Positions 33,051 through 42,290 of a DNA stretch of 64,000 bases are shown one piece after another. The DNA is taken from NCBI RefSeq assembly GCF_013155375.1, contig NZ_JABJQY010000002.1, forward strand, positions 1,178,001-1,242,000, given 5' to 3'. Source of the DNA: Nocardioides sp. zg-1308 (GTDB lineage Bacteria; Actinomycetota; Actinomycetes; Propionibacteriales; Nocardioidaceae). The position numbers and the translations under genes are program-made. The notes under the pieces were generated by a model. It searched no databases. It was not told the DNA's origin and was given only the letters and a program-made list of their open reading frames with translations. Position 1 is the first letter of the stretch. The number at the start of each line of letters is the position of its first letter.

Positions 33051-34072
33051 CCCGGGCCGGCGCCGTCGCCGCTGCGGTCCTGGCCGCGGTCGCGGGCCTG
33101 GTGGCTCCTGCGACGGCGAGCGCCGTCGAGGCCCGTGCCGAGACCCGTGCCCGGATCGACGCCCCGGCCACCCGGCAGGCCGACACGGTCGTCGGCTCCG
33201 GCACCCCCGCCTCCTGCACCTCGCGGGCCGTGGTCCGCGCCGTGGCCAGGGGCGGCGTGGTCGCCTTCGACTGCGGACCCCAGCCGGTCACGATCGCGAT
33301 GAAGAAGACCGCGAAGGTGGTCAACACCTCCGCGAAGGTCGTGCTCGACGGCGGCGGCCTGGTCACCCTGAGCGGCCAGGGCCGGCGCCGCATCCTCTAC
33401 ATGAACACCTGCGACCGCGCGCAGGTGTGGACGACGTCGCACTGCAACGACCAGGCCGAGCCCCGGCTGGTGGTCAGGCGGATGCGCTTCGTCGACGGCG
33501 ACGCGACCGGTGAGACCACCGACGGCGGGGGCGGCGGCGCGATCTTCGTCCGCGGCGGCCGGCTGCGCATCGTGGACTCGCAGTTCGCCGGCAACCGCTG
33601 CGACCCGACCGGCCCCGACCTCGGAGGCGGCGCCGTCCGGGTGCTCGACCAGCACCGCGACCGCCCCGTCGTCGTACGCCGCTCGAGCTTCACCGGCGGC
33701 CGGTGCAGCAACGGCTCCGCGCTGAGCAGCATCGGCGTCTCGTGGCGCGTCGTGTCCTCGACGTTCTCCGACAACCGCGCCGTCGGACGCGGGGCCAACC
33801 CGGCGCGACCCGGGACGCCCGGCGGCGGGTCGGGCGGTGCCATCTACCTCGACGGCGACGCCATCCACCTCACGGTCGAGGACTCCACGATCACCGGCAA
33901 CCACGCGCGCGAGGGCGGCGGCGCGATCTTCTTCGTCTCCAACGACCGCACCGGCACCCTGACGGTGCGCGGCTCGACGCTGACCGACAACCCGAGCGAG
34001 GGCTTCGAGACGATCCCGGGGATCTTCTTCCTCGGTGCGAGCCGGACGATCACCGACTCGGTCGTGCGCTAG
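33047..34072 (+). CDS. Secreted right-handed beta-helix protein
   Basis: A 341-aa exported protein. Signal peptide 1-26 (AVAAAVLAAVAGLVAPATAS). The mature part has repeating strands typical of pectate-lyase-like parallel beta-helices: VVLDGGGLVTLSGQ, LVVRRMRFVDGDA, IVDSQFAGNRC, VVRRSSFTGGRC, VVSSTFSDNRA and VEDSTITGNHAREGGGAIFF. Catalytic residues cannot be placed; a polysaccharide-binding or surface role is possible. GTG overlaps the peroxidase stop. Its TAG overlaps the stop of the convergent ATP-grasp gene (34069-34072). Confidence 0.8.
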   Translation: MTRAGAVAAAVLAAVAGLVAPATASAVEARAETRARIDAPATRQADTVVGSGTPASCTSRAVVRAVARGGVVAFDCGPQPVTIAMKKTAKVVNTSAKVVLDGGGLVTLSGQGRRRILYMNTCDRAQVWTTSHCNDQAEPRLVVRRMRFVDGDATGETTDGGGGGAIFVRGGRLRIVDSQFAGNRCDPTGPDLGGGAVRVLDQHRDRPVVVRRSSFTGGRCSNGSALSSIGVSWRVVSSTFSDNRAVGRGANPARPGTPGGGSGGAIYLDGDAIHLTVEDSTITGNHAREGGGAIFFVSNDRTGTLTVRGSTLTDNPSEGFETIPGIFFLGASRTITDSVVR

Positions 34073-35346
34073 CGCCCCTGCCCCGGCAGCGTGGGTGCGT
34101 CGGGGCCGACCCGCTCGGCGAGCCACTGCGCGACCTGCGCCTCGGTGGGGGCGAGGCCGTCGCTGATGACGTGCGGTGCGACGCGGGAGAAGTAGTCGGT
34201 CACCATCCCGTCGGACTCGCGCACCAGCACCCCGGCCGCCTCGCCGTCGACGATCCACGACCCGAGCACCACGCGGTTGCCCTCGAAGCTCGGCAGGTCG
34301 GTGTACTGCTGGTAGACGAAGCCCTCGGCGCCGTAGTCGCCGGGCATCACCACGTCCTCGAGCATGTCGTCGAGGTGGATCCGGATGTTGTCGCCCTCCC
34401 GGCCGTGGAGCGGCTTGGCCACCCAGCGCTCGAGCTCGCGCGGCTCGTCGAAGTACGCCGGCAGCAGCAGGCGGTGGCGCGGGTAGAGCTCCCAGAGCAC
34501 CGGCAGCAGCGCCTTGGTGCTGAGCAGCACCTTCCAGGCCGGCTCGATCCACTTCGTCGGGATCCGCTCGGCCCGGTCCACGATGAAGCGGCCGAACGGC
34601 TCGGCCAGCATCTGCTCCCAGGCGTAGAGCTTGAAGGCGGTGCGGACCGGGTCGTCGTGGACGTCGCGGTACTCCCGCGCGTCGGGGTTCCAGCCGACCT
34701 CCGCCATCGGGTGCGCGAGCGCGATCCACCCGGCTTGGACCGCGGTGTCCATGAGGTAGCCGACGGTCATCTCCATCTCGCCGCCGTCGTAGCTGTCCTC
34801 CTCGCCGAGGTCGTAGAGCAGGTGCAGCTGCTGGCCCGGGAAGTGGCCCGAGCGGCGCAGCTTGCGCCAGCCGGAGACGAGGCGGTCGTGCACGGAGTTC
34901 CACTGGTCCATCTCCGGCATCACGTCCTCCATCCAGCGCCACTGGATGACGCCGGTCTCCACGAGGCCGGTGGGGGTGTCGCCGTTGATCTCGAGCATCT
35001 TGACCGAGCCGTCGGCGCCGTAGGCGAGGTCGAAGCGCGCGTAGAGCGCGGGGTCACCGTCGGCGATGGAGCGTCGCACCACGTCGAGCGTGCCGGCGGG
35101 CAGGCCGAGGCGCTGGTCGGTCATCGTCGTGGCCATGTGCGAGACGGCCTGCAGGCACATCTCCCACAGCTCCTCGGTGGCGGCCTCGAGGAGCTCGACC
35201 TCCTCCATCGTCAGCTCGTACCACGCCTCCTCGTTCCAGTAGGGCAGCTCCGAGCCGTCGGGCCGGGGCGTGGTCGGGAAGACCAGGCCCTGCTCGACGA
35301 CGGTGGTGCGCCAGTCGGGGCGGGGGCGGGAGCGGTGCCGCCACAT
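34069..35346 (-). CDS. Glutathionylspermidine synthase-like ATP-grasp ligase
   Basis: A 425-aa protein of the GSP_synth/YgiC/YjfC group. ATP-grasp landmarks: ARFDLAYGADGSVKMLEING, DTPTGLVETG, VAKPLHGREGDNI and EGFVYQQYTDLPSFEGN, VLGSWIVDGEAAG. The amidase half of true glutathionylspermidine synthase is absent, so it probably joins an unknown peptide or amine. ATG at 35346 with GGAGGG upstream was chosen over 35388. It closes a four-gene operon with DUF350, a DUF1190-like lipoprotein and an ion channel. That neighbourhood is known for this ligase group and suggests an envelope-linked peptide modification, not polyamine metabolism. Confidence 0.87.
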   Translation of the reverse strand: MWRHRSRPRPDWRTTVVEQGLVFPTTPRPDGSELPYWNEEAWYELTMEEVELLEAATEELWEMCLQAVSHMATTMTDQRLGLPAGTLDVVRRSIADGDPALYARFDLAYGADGSVKMLEINGDTPTGLVETGVIQWRWMEDVMPEMDQWNSVHDRLVSGWRKLRRSGHFPGQQLHLLYDLGEEDSYDGGEMEMTVGYLMDTAVQAGWIALAHPMAEVGWNPDAREYRDVHDDPVRTAFKLYAWEQMLAEPFGRFIVDRAERIPTKWIEPAWKVLLSTKALLPVLWELYPRHRLLLPAYFDEPRELERWVAKPLHGREGDNIRIHLDDMLEDVVMPGDYGAEGFVYQQYTDLPSFEGNRVVLGSWIVDGEAAGVLVRESDGMVTDYFSRVAPHVISDGLAPTEAQVAQWLAERVGPDAPTLPGQGR

Positions 35347-35404
35347 CAGGCGGCCCTCCGCACGCGGGACGTCATCGTGGGGGACCACATCGCGGGGGAC
35401 CCGC

Positions 35405-35863
35405 TCACGCGATGCTGGCGCAGACGATGGCGCCGACCGACAGCGCGACCGACGCGGCGACGTAGGCCAGCGGACGGACCGGGCCGGGCTCGGTGACGAT
35501 CCGGCGCAGGTTGCCCGGCGTGATCGCCTCGACGGCGAAGAACATCACCGTGTTGAGCACGATGCCCAGGACCGCGAAGGACACCGTCCAGCCCAGCGCC
35601 CACCCGAGCGAGGTCTCGCCGTTGGTCCAGATCGCGGTGAAGATGACCAGCGCGTTCGAGACCAGCCAGGCAGACGTGACGACGCCCGCCGAGCGGGAGT
35701 GGGCGTGCACCGACTCGACGCCGTTCTCGTCGACCCCGCGCAGGTGGGTGCCGAGGTGGCCGGGGGTGGCCAGGTCGAGCACGTAGTAGGCGACGACGAG
35801 CATCGCGCCGCCGACGAGGGCGTACGCGACGGCGTGCAGCAGGGCGGTGATCAGGTCGGACAC
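35405..35863 (-). CDS. DUF350 membrane protein
   Basis: A 152-aa protein with four membrane helices, in two similar halves: AYALVGGAMLVVAYYVLDLA, VTSAWLVSNALVIFTAIWTN, LGWTVSFAVLGIVLNTVMFF and LAYVAASVALSVGAIVCASI. Repeated features match DUF350 (YjfL). Its role is unknown, but it is a regular partner of the YgiC/YjfC ligases, such as the next gene. GTG at 35863 after AGGAG. Ends 58 bases before the ligase start. Confidence 0.87.
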   Translation of the reverse strand: MSDLITALLHAVAYALVGGAMLVVAYYVLDLATPGHLGTHLRGVDENGVESVHAHSRSAGVVTSAWLVSNALVIFTAIWTNGETSLGWALGWTVSFAVLGIVLNTVMFFAVEAITPGNLRRIVTEPGPVRPLAYVAASVALSVGAIVCASIA

Positions 35864-35941
35864 GGGTTCTCCTGGTGGGCGGTGGTGGCCGGAGGGCGTA
35901 CGTCGGGCGTGCGGGGGTCGGGGTGGCTGGGCGGCGGCGGG

Positions 35942-36346
35942 TCAGCCGCCGAAGCCGCGGCTGCTGCCGCCGAACCCGCCCTTGGTGGTGCTGGACCTCA
36001 CGGTCGAGCCGCCGGTCGTCGGGAGGCCGCCGCGCTGCACGGTCCCGTTGAGGGTGCTGCCGCGGAAGGTGCCGCCCGTCGCGGTCTGGCCGATCGACGG
36101 GACGAGCGCGCGGGCGCCGAGGTAGTACCAGAAGAAGCCGGTGCCGGCCCCGTTGTAGTCCCGGTCGTCGTCGCACTGGTCGTCGTCGACGCGCTCCTGG
36201 GTCTCCGGGTCGACGCACACCGCGGCGTAGTCGGCGCTGGAGGAGGAGCACCCGGTCAGGTTGGACGCCATCACCGCGGTGATCCCGAGCGCGACGCTCG
36301 TGGACCTCATGCGGCGGCGTACGGGCCGGCGTGCTGCGGTGGTCAT
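35942..36346 (-). CDS. DUF1190/YgiB-like lipoprotein
   Basis: A 134-aa exported protein. Lipoprotein signal with ITAVMASNLTGC, lipidated cysteine about residue 33, then an acidic cysteine-containing stretch (VCVDPETQERVDDDQC), an aromatic GTGFFWYYLGAR block and a glycine/serine/threonine-rich tail (GGFGGSSRGFGG). The order of these parts resembles YgiB/YjfM of enterobacteria, and the neighbours are the same. ATG at 36346 after GGAGG, overlapping the channel stop (ATGA). Function unknown. Confidence 0.7.
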   Translation of the reverse strand: MTTAARRPVRRRMRSTSVALGITAVMASNLTGCSSSSADYAAVCVDPETQERVDDDQCDDDRDYNGAGTGFFWYYLGARALVPSIGQTATGGTFRGSTLNGTVQRGGLPTTGGSTVRSSTTKGGFGGSSRGFGG

Positions 36347-36909
36347 CGGGGTCCTCCGGAAGGGTCCATGGGGTCGTTCTTGCGGGCGAACATGGCGAGC
36401 ATCTCCTCGGCGACGTCGGTGCGTGCCGCGTCGGCGGCGTCGTAGGCCGCGAGCTGCTGCTCGAGCCACGCGCGGCCGTGCTGGGACTCCAGCGAGGCGA
36501 GGGTGAGGTGCTCGAGGCGGTCGATGCGCTCGTGCACGTCCTCGAGCACGGTCGCCACCGCGAGCGACTCCTTGTCGTGCACCAGGTTGGCGATGACGTG
36601 GCCGATGGCGATCGGCACGAAGACGAGCATCGACACGATGAGGACGGCGCCGACCGCGCGGCCCGCCGTGGTCGCGGGGTAGAAGTCGCCGTAGCCGACG
36701 GTCGAGCCGGTCACGATGCCCCACCACAGCCCCTCGACCGGGCCCTTGTCCTCGAGCGCGGAGTAGGCGAGCGAGCAGCCGACCCAGATCGCGAGGACCA
36801 GCACGACCAGCAGGTGCGGCGCGTTGACCAGCGCCCGCAGGGGTCGGGTGACGAAGCCCACGCGTCGAGCGACGACGGCGTCCGCCTCGTCGACGTCTGT
36901 CTCTGCCAC
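36343..36909 (-). CDS. Two-helix potassium-type ion channel
   Basis: A 188-aa protein: membrane helix about 35-55 (LLVVLVLAIWVGCSLAYSAL), pore helix and selectivity filter TGSTVGYGDFYP, then a second helix (AVGAVLIVSMLVFVPIAIGH). A C-terminal coiled coil (VLEDVHERIDRLEHLTLASL) would tetramerise it. GTG at 36909 after GGAGGG. No RCK or cyclic-nucleotide domain. First gene of the channel-DUF1190-DUF350-ligase operon; coupling of ion flux to the ligase product is suggested by position only. Confidence 0.9.
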   Translation of the reverse strand: MAETDVDEADAVVARRVGFVTRPLRALVNAPHLLVVLVLAIWVGCSLAYSALEDKGPVEGLWWGIVTGSTVGYGDFYPATTAGRAVGAVLIVSMLVFVPIAIGHVIANLVHDKESLAVATVLEDVHERIDRLEHLTLASLESQHGRAWLEQQLAAYDAADAARTDVAEEMLAMFARKNDPMDPSGGPR

Positions 36910-37048
36910 GGCACCCTCCGTTCGCTTCCGGGCCGGACTACGGGTTCCCCGGAGGGAGCGTCGGCACACGTGCCGACTCCGAGCCTACTGACCGGCCGTG
37001 CGCGACGTGACTTGTGCGTAACCCCGCCGGAGGGGGAGGGTCTGGGGC

Positions 37049-38428
<1,380 letters not shown>

Positions 38429-38460
38429 GGGCTCTCTGCTGAGGGCGCTCGCTGCTGAGC

Positions 38461-38730
38461 GACGTCATGGGCGGCGGTCGCCTGGGCAGCCGCCCGCCAT
38501 GACGTCGTACCGGGACGTCATGGGTGCTGGTCGCCGGGGCAGCCCTCCGCCATGACGACCCCGCGGATCGCCCCAAGCGTGGTGGCTGGTCCGGGAGAGC
38601 CCTGGGGCCGAACTCCTCGAGGCGATTGCGAGCTTGTGGGGGTGTGTACGCCCCCAGAAGTTCGGGTTTCCCCGCATATGCGGGGAAACCCGCAGCCGGT
38701 CGCCCGAGCCGCCCGCCGCCATGACGTCCG
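38461..38730. repeat. Three GACGTCATGG hairpin repeats and a 30-bp palindrome
   Basis: Copies 1 (38461-38506) and 2 (38514-38559) each have GACGTCATGG near the left end and CCATGACG(T/A)C at the right, around a GTCGCC-rich centre; a third, right-half copy is at about 38696-38730. Between them lies a perfect 30-bp palindrome (38663-38692, left arm CGGGTTTCCCCGCAT). CCGAACT (38608-38614) and AGTTCGG (38659-38665) offer an alternative pairing. The whole 308-bp gap between the convergent malic enzyme and MMPL genes is filled by these elements; the palindrome can serve as a bidirectional terminator. Confidence 0.8.
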
Positions 38731-38736
38731 CGCGTC

Positions 38737-40854
38737 TCAGGCCCCGTCGCTCCGCACCTTCCGGGGCCACCAGAACGTCTCGCCGAGGGTCAGCGCGAGC
38801 GCCGGGACGAGCACGGTGCGGACCACGAGGGTGTCGAGCAGCACGCCGACGAAGATGATCGCGCCGAGCTGGGCGAGCACGACGAGCGGCAGCACGCCGA
38901 GCACCGCGAAGACCGCCGCGAGCAGGATGCCGGCGCTGGTGATCACCCCGCCGGTGGCGGTCAGGGCGCGCAGCATGCCGGTGCGGGTGCCGTGCTCGGC
39001 CGCCTCCTCGCGGGCCCGGGTGACGAGGAAGATGTTGTAGTCGACGCCCAGCGCGACGAGGAACAGGAACGCCAGCAGCGGCACGCCGGTGTCCATCGCC
39101 TCGAAGCCGAACACCGTCTGGAACAGCCACCACGACGCGCCCATGCTCGCGGCGTACGTCGCGACGACGGTGGCGACCAGGAGCAGTGGCGCCACGATCG
39201 AGCGGAGCAGCAGCAAGAGCGCGCCCAGCACCAGCAGCAGGATGAGCGGGAGGATCGTGAGCCGGTCGCTGGCGGCGTAGTCCTTGGCGTCGAGGGCCTC
39301 CGCGTCACCGCCGCCGACGTGGGTGTCGGTGAAGTCGGCCACGGCCGCGCGGACGTCCACGACGACGCCCTGCGCGGCGTCGCTGCCGGGCTCCGCGTCG
39401 GGTACGGCGTCGATGCGGGCGATGCCGTCGCCGCTGGTCGTCACGCGGGCGGAGTCGACGCCGTCGACGCCCTCGACAACGCCGAGCACCTGCTCGGGGT
39501 CGTCCCGGGTGACCACCTGGACCGGGTCGCTGGTGCCGGCGGGGAAGGACTCGCCAAGCCGCTCGGCCGCCGAGATGGCCTCGGGGCGCTGGAGGAACTG
39601 GTCGGCCGGGTCGAGGCCGGTCGTGATGGACGTCGTGCCGACGGCCAGCAGTGCCAGCCCGGCGACGGTGCCGACGACGAAGGTGCGCGGACGTCGTGCC
39701 ACGGCGTCGCCCACCCGGCGCCACACGCCGCGCGAGTCGATGAGGACGGCGTCGCCGACGTGGGGCACGCGCGGCCAGAACACCCAGCGCCCGAAGAGCA
39801 CGAGGGCGGCAGGCAGCACGACCAGGGCGAAGGTCGCCGCCACGACGATGCCGACCGCGCAGGCGGCGCCGAGGCCGCGGGTCGTCGGGATGGCCGAGAG
39901 GAGGAGCGTCAGCACGCCGAGCACGACCGTCGTGGCGCTCGAGAGGACCGCCTCGGTGGTGCGGGTGAGGGCGTGCGCCATCGCGACGTGGCGGGACTCG
40001 GTGGTCTTCAGCTCGTCGCGGTAGCGCGAGATGAGCAGCAGGGCGTAGTCGGTGCCCGCGCCGAACACCAGGACGCTGAGGATCCCGACCGTCGACTCGT
40101 CCCAGGCGAGGCCGGTCAGCTCCAGCACGTTGGTGGCGGCGATCGCGGCGAAGCGGTCGGCCACGGCGACGACGGTCAACGGCACCAGCCACAGCACCGG
40201 GCTGCGGTAGGTGATGATCAGCAGGATCGCCACCACGGCCGCCGTGGCGCCGAGCAGCCGGATGTCGGCACCGTCGAAGACCTGGCCGATGTCGGCCTGG
40301 ATCCCGGCCGGCCCGGTGACCTCCACCGTGACACCCTCGGGCGCGTCGTCGCGCAGCTGCTCACGCAGCTCCTCGACCCGGTCGATGTTGTCGGTGGCCG
40401 AGGACGACGTGACCGGCACCGCGACGAAGGCGGCGGTGCCGTCCTCGGCGACGACGAGGGGGGACTGCTGGCCTGCGCCACCCTGCTGCCCGCCCGGTGC
40501 CTCGCCCGGGCGGTCGCCCTCGGGCGCGCCCTGGCCGCCGCCGGCCTCCGACAGCAGCCGGACCGCCTGCTGGGTCAGGTCCCCCTGCGCGCCCTGGTCG
40601 AGCTCACCGGAGTCGGCGGTCCAGAGCACGATGGCGACCTGGCCCTCGTCGTCCGGCAGCTGCTCGGCGAGCTCGACCGCCAGCGTGCTGTCGGCGCCGG
40701 CGGGCAGCGTGTCGGTGGCCGTGGTCTCGCGCTCGCCCTCGGGCACGAAGAGGATCGCGGCGATGGCCAGGAACAGCGGGACGAGGGCCACGACCCACGC
40801 CGTACGACGCCCCGCGATGACGCGGGCGGGAGCAGGGGACTGGTGACCGGGCAC
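38737..40854 (-). CDS. MMPL/RND-family transporter
   Basis: A 705-aa inner-membrane exporter with about twelve helices in two halves. Each half has one large external loop (about 40-190 and 410-520). Landmarks: VVALVPLFLAIAAILFVPEG, FGAGTDYALLLISRYRDEL in the first half and FLVALGVDYNIFLVTRAREE in the second, with the transmembrane aspartates of proton-coupled MMPL pumps. It likely exports a lipid or hydrophobic drug. GTG at 40854. Divergent from a MarR repressor with an operator between them, so expression probably rises when that repressor binds its ligand. Confidence 0.92.
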   Translation of the reverse strand: MPGHQSPAPARVIAGRRTAWVVALVPLFLAIAAILFVPEGERETTATDTLPAGADSTLAVELAEQLPDDEGQVAIVLWTADSGELDQGAQGDLTQQAVRLLSEAGGGQGAPEGDRPGEAPGGQQGGAGQQSPLVVAEDGTAAFVAVPVTSSSATDNIDRVEELREQLRDDAPEGVTVEVTGPAGIQADIGQVFDGADIRLLGATAAVVAILLIITYRSPVLWLVPLTVVAVADRFAAIAATNVLELTGLAWDESTVGILSVLVFGAGTDYALLLISRYRDELKTTESRHVAMAHALTRTTEAVLSSATTVVLGVLTLLLSAIPTTRGLGAACAVGIVVAATFALVVLPAALVLFGRWVFWPRVPHVGDAVLIDSRGVWRRVGDAVARRPRTFVVGTVAGLALLAVGTTSITTGLDPADQFLQRPEAISAAERLGESFPAGTSDPVQVVTRDDPEQVLGVVEGVDGVDSARVTTSGDGIARIDAVPDAEPGSDAAQGVVVDVRAAVADFTDTHVGGGDAEALDAKDYAASDRLTILPLILLLVLGALLLLLRSIVAPLLLVATVVATYAASMGASWWLFQTVFGFEAMDTGVPLLAFLFLVALGVDYNIFLVTRAREEAAEHGTRTGMLRALTATGGVITSAGILLAAVFAVLGVLPLVVLAQLGAIIFVGVLLDTLVVRTVLVPALALTLGETFWWPRKVRSDGA

Positions 40855-40890
40855 GAGAGGTCCTTACGATCAGGTGGTTCACGAGGTAGA

Positions 40891-40909
40891 TTGCTAAGTA
40901 AGTTAGCGA
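40891..40909. promoter_or_regulatory. Candidate MarR operator
   Basis: Inverted repeat TTGCTAA-GTAAG-TTAGCGA in the 105-bp divergent gap between the MMPL and MarR genes, in the most AT-rich stretch nearby. Half-site TNGCTAA suits MarR-family binding. Confidence 0.7.
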
Positions 40910-40959
40910 TTTTGCCGCGGACCCGCAAGCCCTGACGCATCGCCCGAGGAGGACCAGCC

Positions 40960-41418
40960 GTGACCGCACCCCAGGAGCCCCGCCCCGGCTGGGACGAGTC
41001 CGGTGCGCTCACCGCCCTGCGCGACCTGGTCAGCACGGGCGCCCGGGTCAACCACGTGGTCGCCCGGCGGGCCGGCATCAGCGACACGGAGCTGGTGACG
41101 CTCGAGCACCTGAGCCGCGAGCAGATCGGGCCGGCCGAGGTCGCCCGCCGGCTCGAGGTGTCCACGGCCGCGGCGACCGGCATCGTGGACCGCCTGGTCT
41201 CGCGCGGGCACGTCGAGCGGCGCCCGCACGCCGCGGACCGCCGGCGCACGGAGCTGGTGCTGACCGACTCCGGCCGGCGCGAGGTGGTCTCCCACCTGCT
41301 GCCGATGTTCGTCTCCCTCGACCGGCTCGACCGGGGGTTCACCGACGAGGAGCGCGCGGTCGTCGAGCGCTACCTGCGGGGAGCCGTCGAGGCGTTCGAG
41401 CAGGTGCTGGAGGGCTGA
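40960..41418 (+). CDS. MarR-family transcriptional regulator
   Basis: A 152-aa winged-helix repressor: helix-turn-helix at about 55-100 (QIGPAEVARRLEVSTAAATG, IVDRLVSRGHVERRPH) and the wing ADRRRTELVLTDSGRRE. Terminal helices form the dimer interface. GTG start. Divergent from the MMPL exporter with a clear inverted repeat between, the classic layout of an efflux pump and its ligand-responsive repressor. It is likely to repress both genes. Confidence 0.92.
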   Translation: MTAPQEPRPGWDESGALTALRDLVSTGARVNHVVARRAGISDTELVTLEHLSREQIGPAEVARRLEVSTAAATGIVDRLVSRGHVERRPHAADRRRTELVLTDSGRREVVSHLLPMFVSLDRLDRGFTDEERAVVERYLRGAVEAFEQVLEG

Positions 41419-41427
41419 CCCGACCGG

Positions 41428-42183
41428 TCAGTCCTCCTGGCCGGCCTTGCGGTGCGCGACGAGCGCGGCGCCGACGATGCCGGCCCGGTTCTGCAGGGTC
41501 GCCGGCACCATCTCTGTGTCGACCTGGATGAGGTGGCCGAACTTCTCCCACGACTTGCTCACCCCACCGCCGACCACGAACAGGTCGGGGGTGAAGAGGC
41601 GCTCGAGGTGGCGGAAGTAGGTGGTGAGCCGCACGGACCAGTCCTGCCAGGACAGCCCCTCGCGCTCGCGGGCGCTCGTCGCGGCGCGGACCTCCGCGAC
41701 GTCCCCGTCGATCTCGAGGTGTCCCATCTCGGAGTTGGGCACGAGCTGGCCGTCCCAGATCAGCGCGGAGCCGATGCCGGTGCCGAGCGTGATGACCATG
41801 ACCAGGCCCTTGCGGCCCTTGGCGGCGCCGTACTCCGCCTCCGCCAGACCGGCGGCGTCCGCGTCGTTGACGACGTGGACCTCACGGCCGAGGGCCTCGG
41901 TGAAGATCGCGTCGGCGTCCTCGCCGATCCAGGACTTGTCGATGTTGGCGGCCGACATCACCACGCCGCGGCGCACGATGCCCGGCACCGTCACCCCGAC
42001 CGGGGTCGTGGCCGCCTCGAAGTTGCCGATGATCTGGCCGAACACCCCGGCCACGGCCTGCGGGGTGGCCGGCTTGGGCGTGTCGATGCGGACCCGGTCG
42101 TGCGCGAAGTCGCCGATCGCGAGGTCGACGGGCGCGCCCTTGATGCCGGTGCCGCCGAAGTCGATGCCGAAGGGGTGCTCCAT
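41428..42183 (-). CDS. ppgK: Polyphosphate glucokinase (ROK family)
   Basis: A 251-aa kinase phosphorylating glucose with polyphosphate or ATP. ROK features: phosphate loop [15 protein letters not shown] (residues about 7-21, the version specific to PpgK), [57 protein letters not shown] and [11 protein letters not shown]. The second FGGXG-type glycine run and length match actinobacterial PpgK. ATG at 42183. It converges with the MarR gene (10-bp gap). Confidence 0.93.
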   Translation of the reverse strand: MEHPFGIDFGGTGIKGAPVDLAIGDFAHDRVRIDTPKPATPQAVAGVFGQIIGNFEAATTPVGVTVPGIVRRGVVMSAANIDKSWIGEDADAIFTEALGREVHVVNDADAAGLAEAEYGAAKGRKGLVMVITLGTGIGSALIWDGQLVPNSEMGHLEIDGDVAEVRAATSAREREGLSWQDWSVRLTTYFRHLERLFTPDLFVVGGGVSKSWEKFGHLIQVDTEMVPATLQNRAGIVGAALVAHRKAGQED

Positions 42184-42290
42184 GGCGCACAACCTATCGG
42201 CAGCCCCGCGCAGGTGTGACGGGGGCGACACGCCGGTGAGATCCGGCGCCTGACCGAGAGAGCCCGTGTCGACCGACGCGGCGCTGCCGG

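Noticed and set aside
34069..35346. True glutathionylspermidine synthase
   Set aside because: The amidase domain is absent and the neighbours point to the YgiC/YjfC ligase group.
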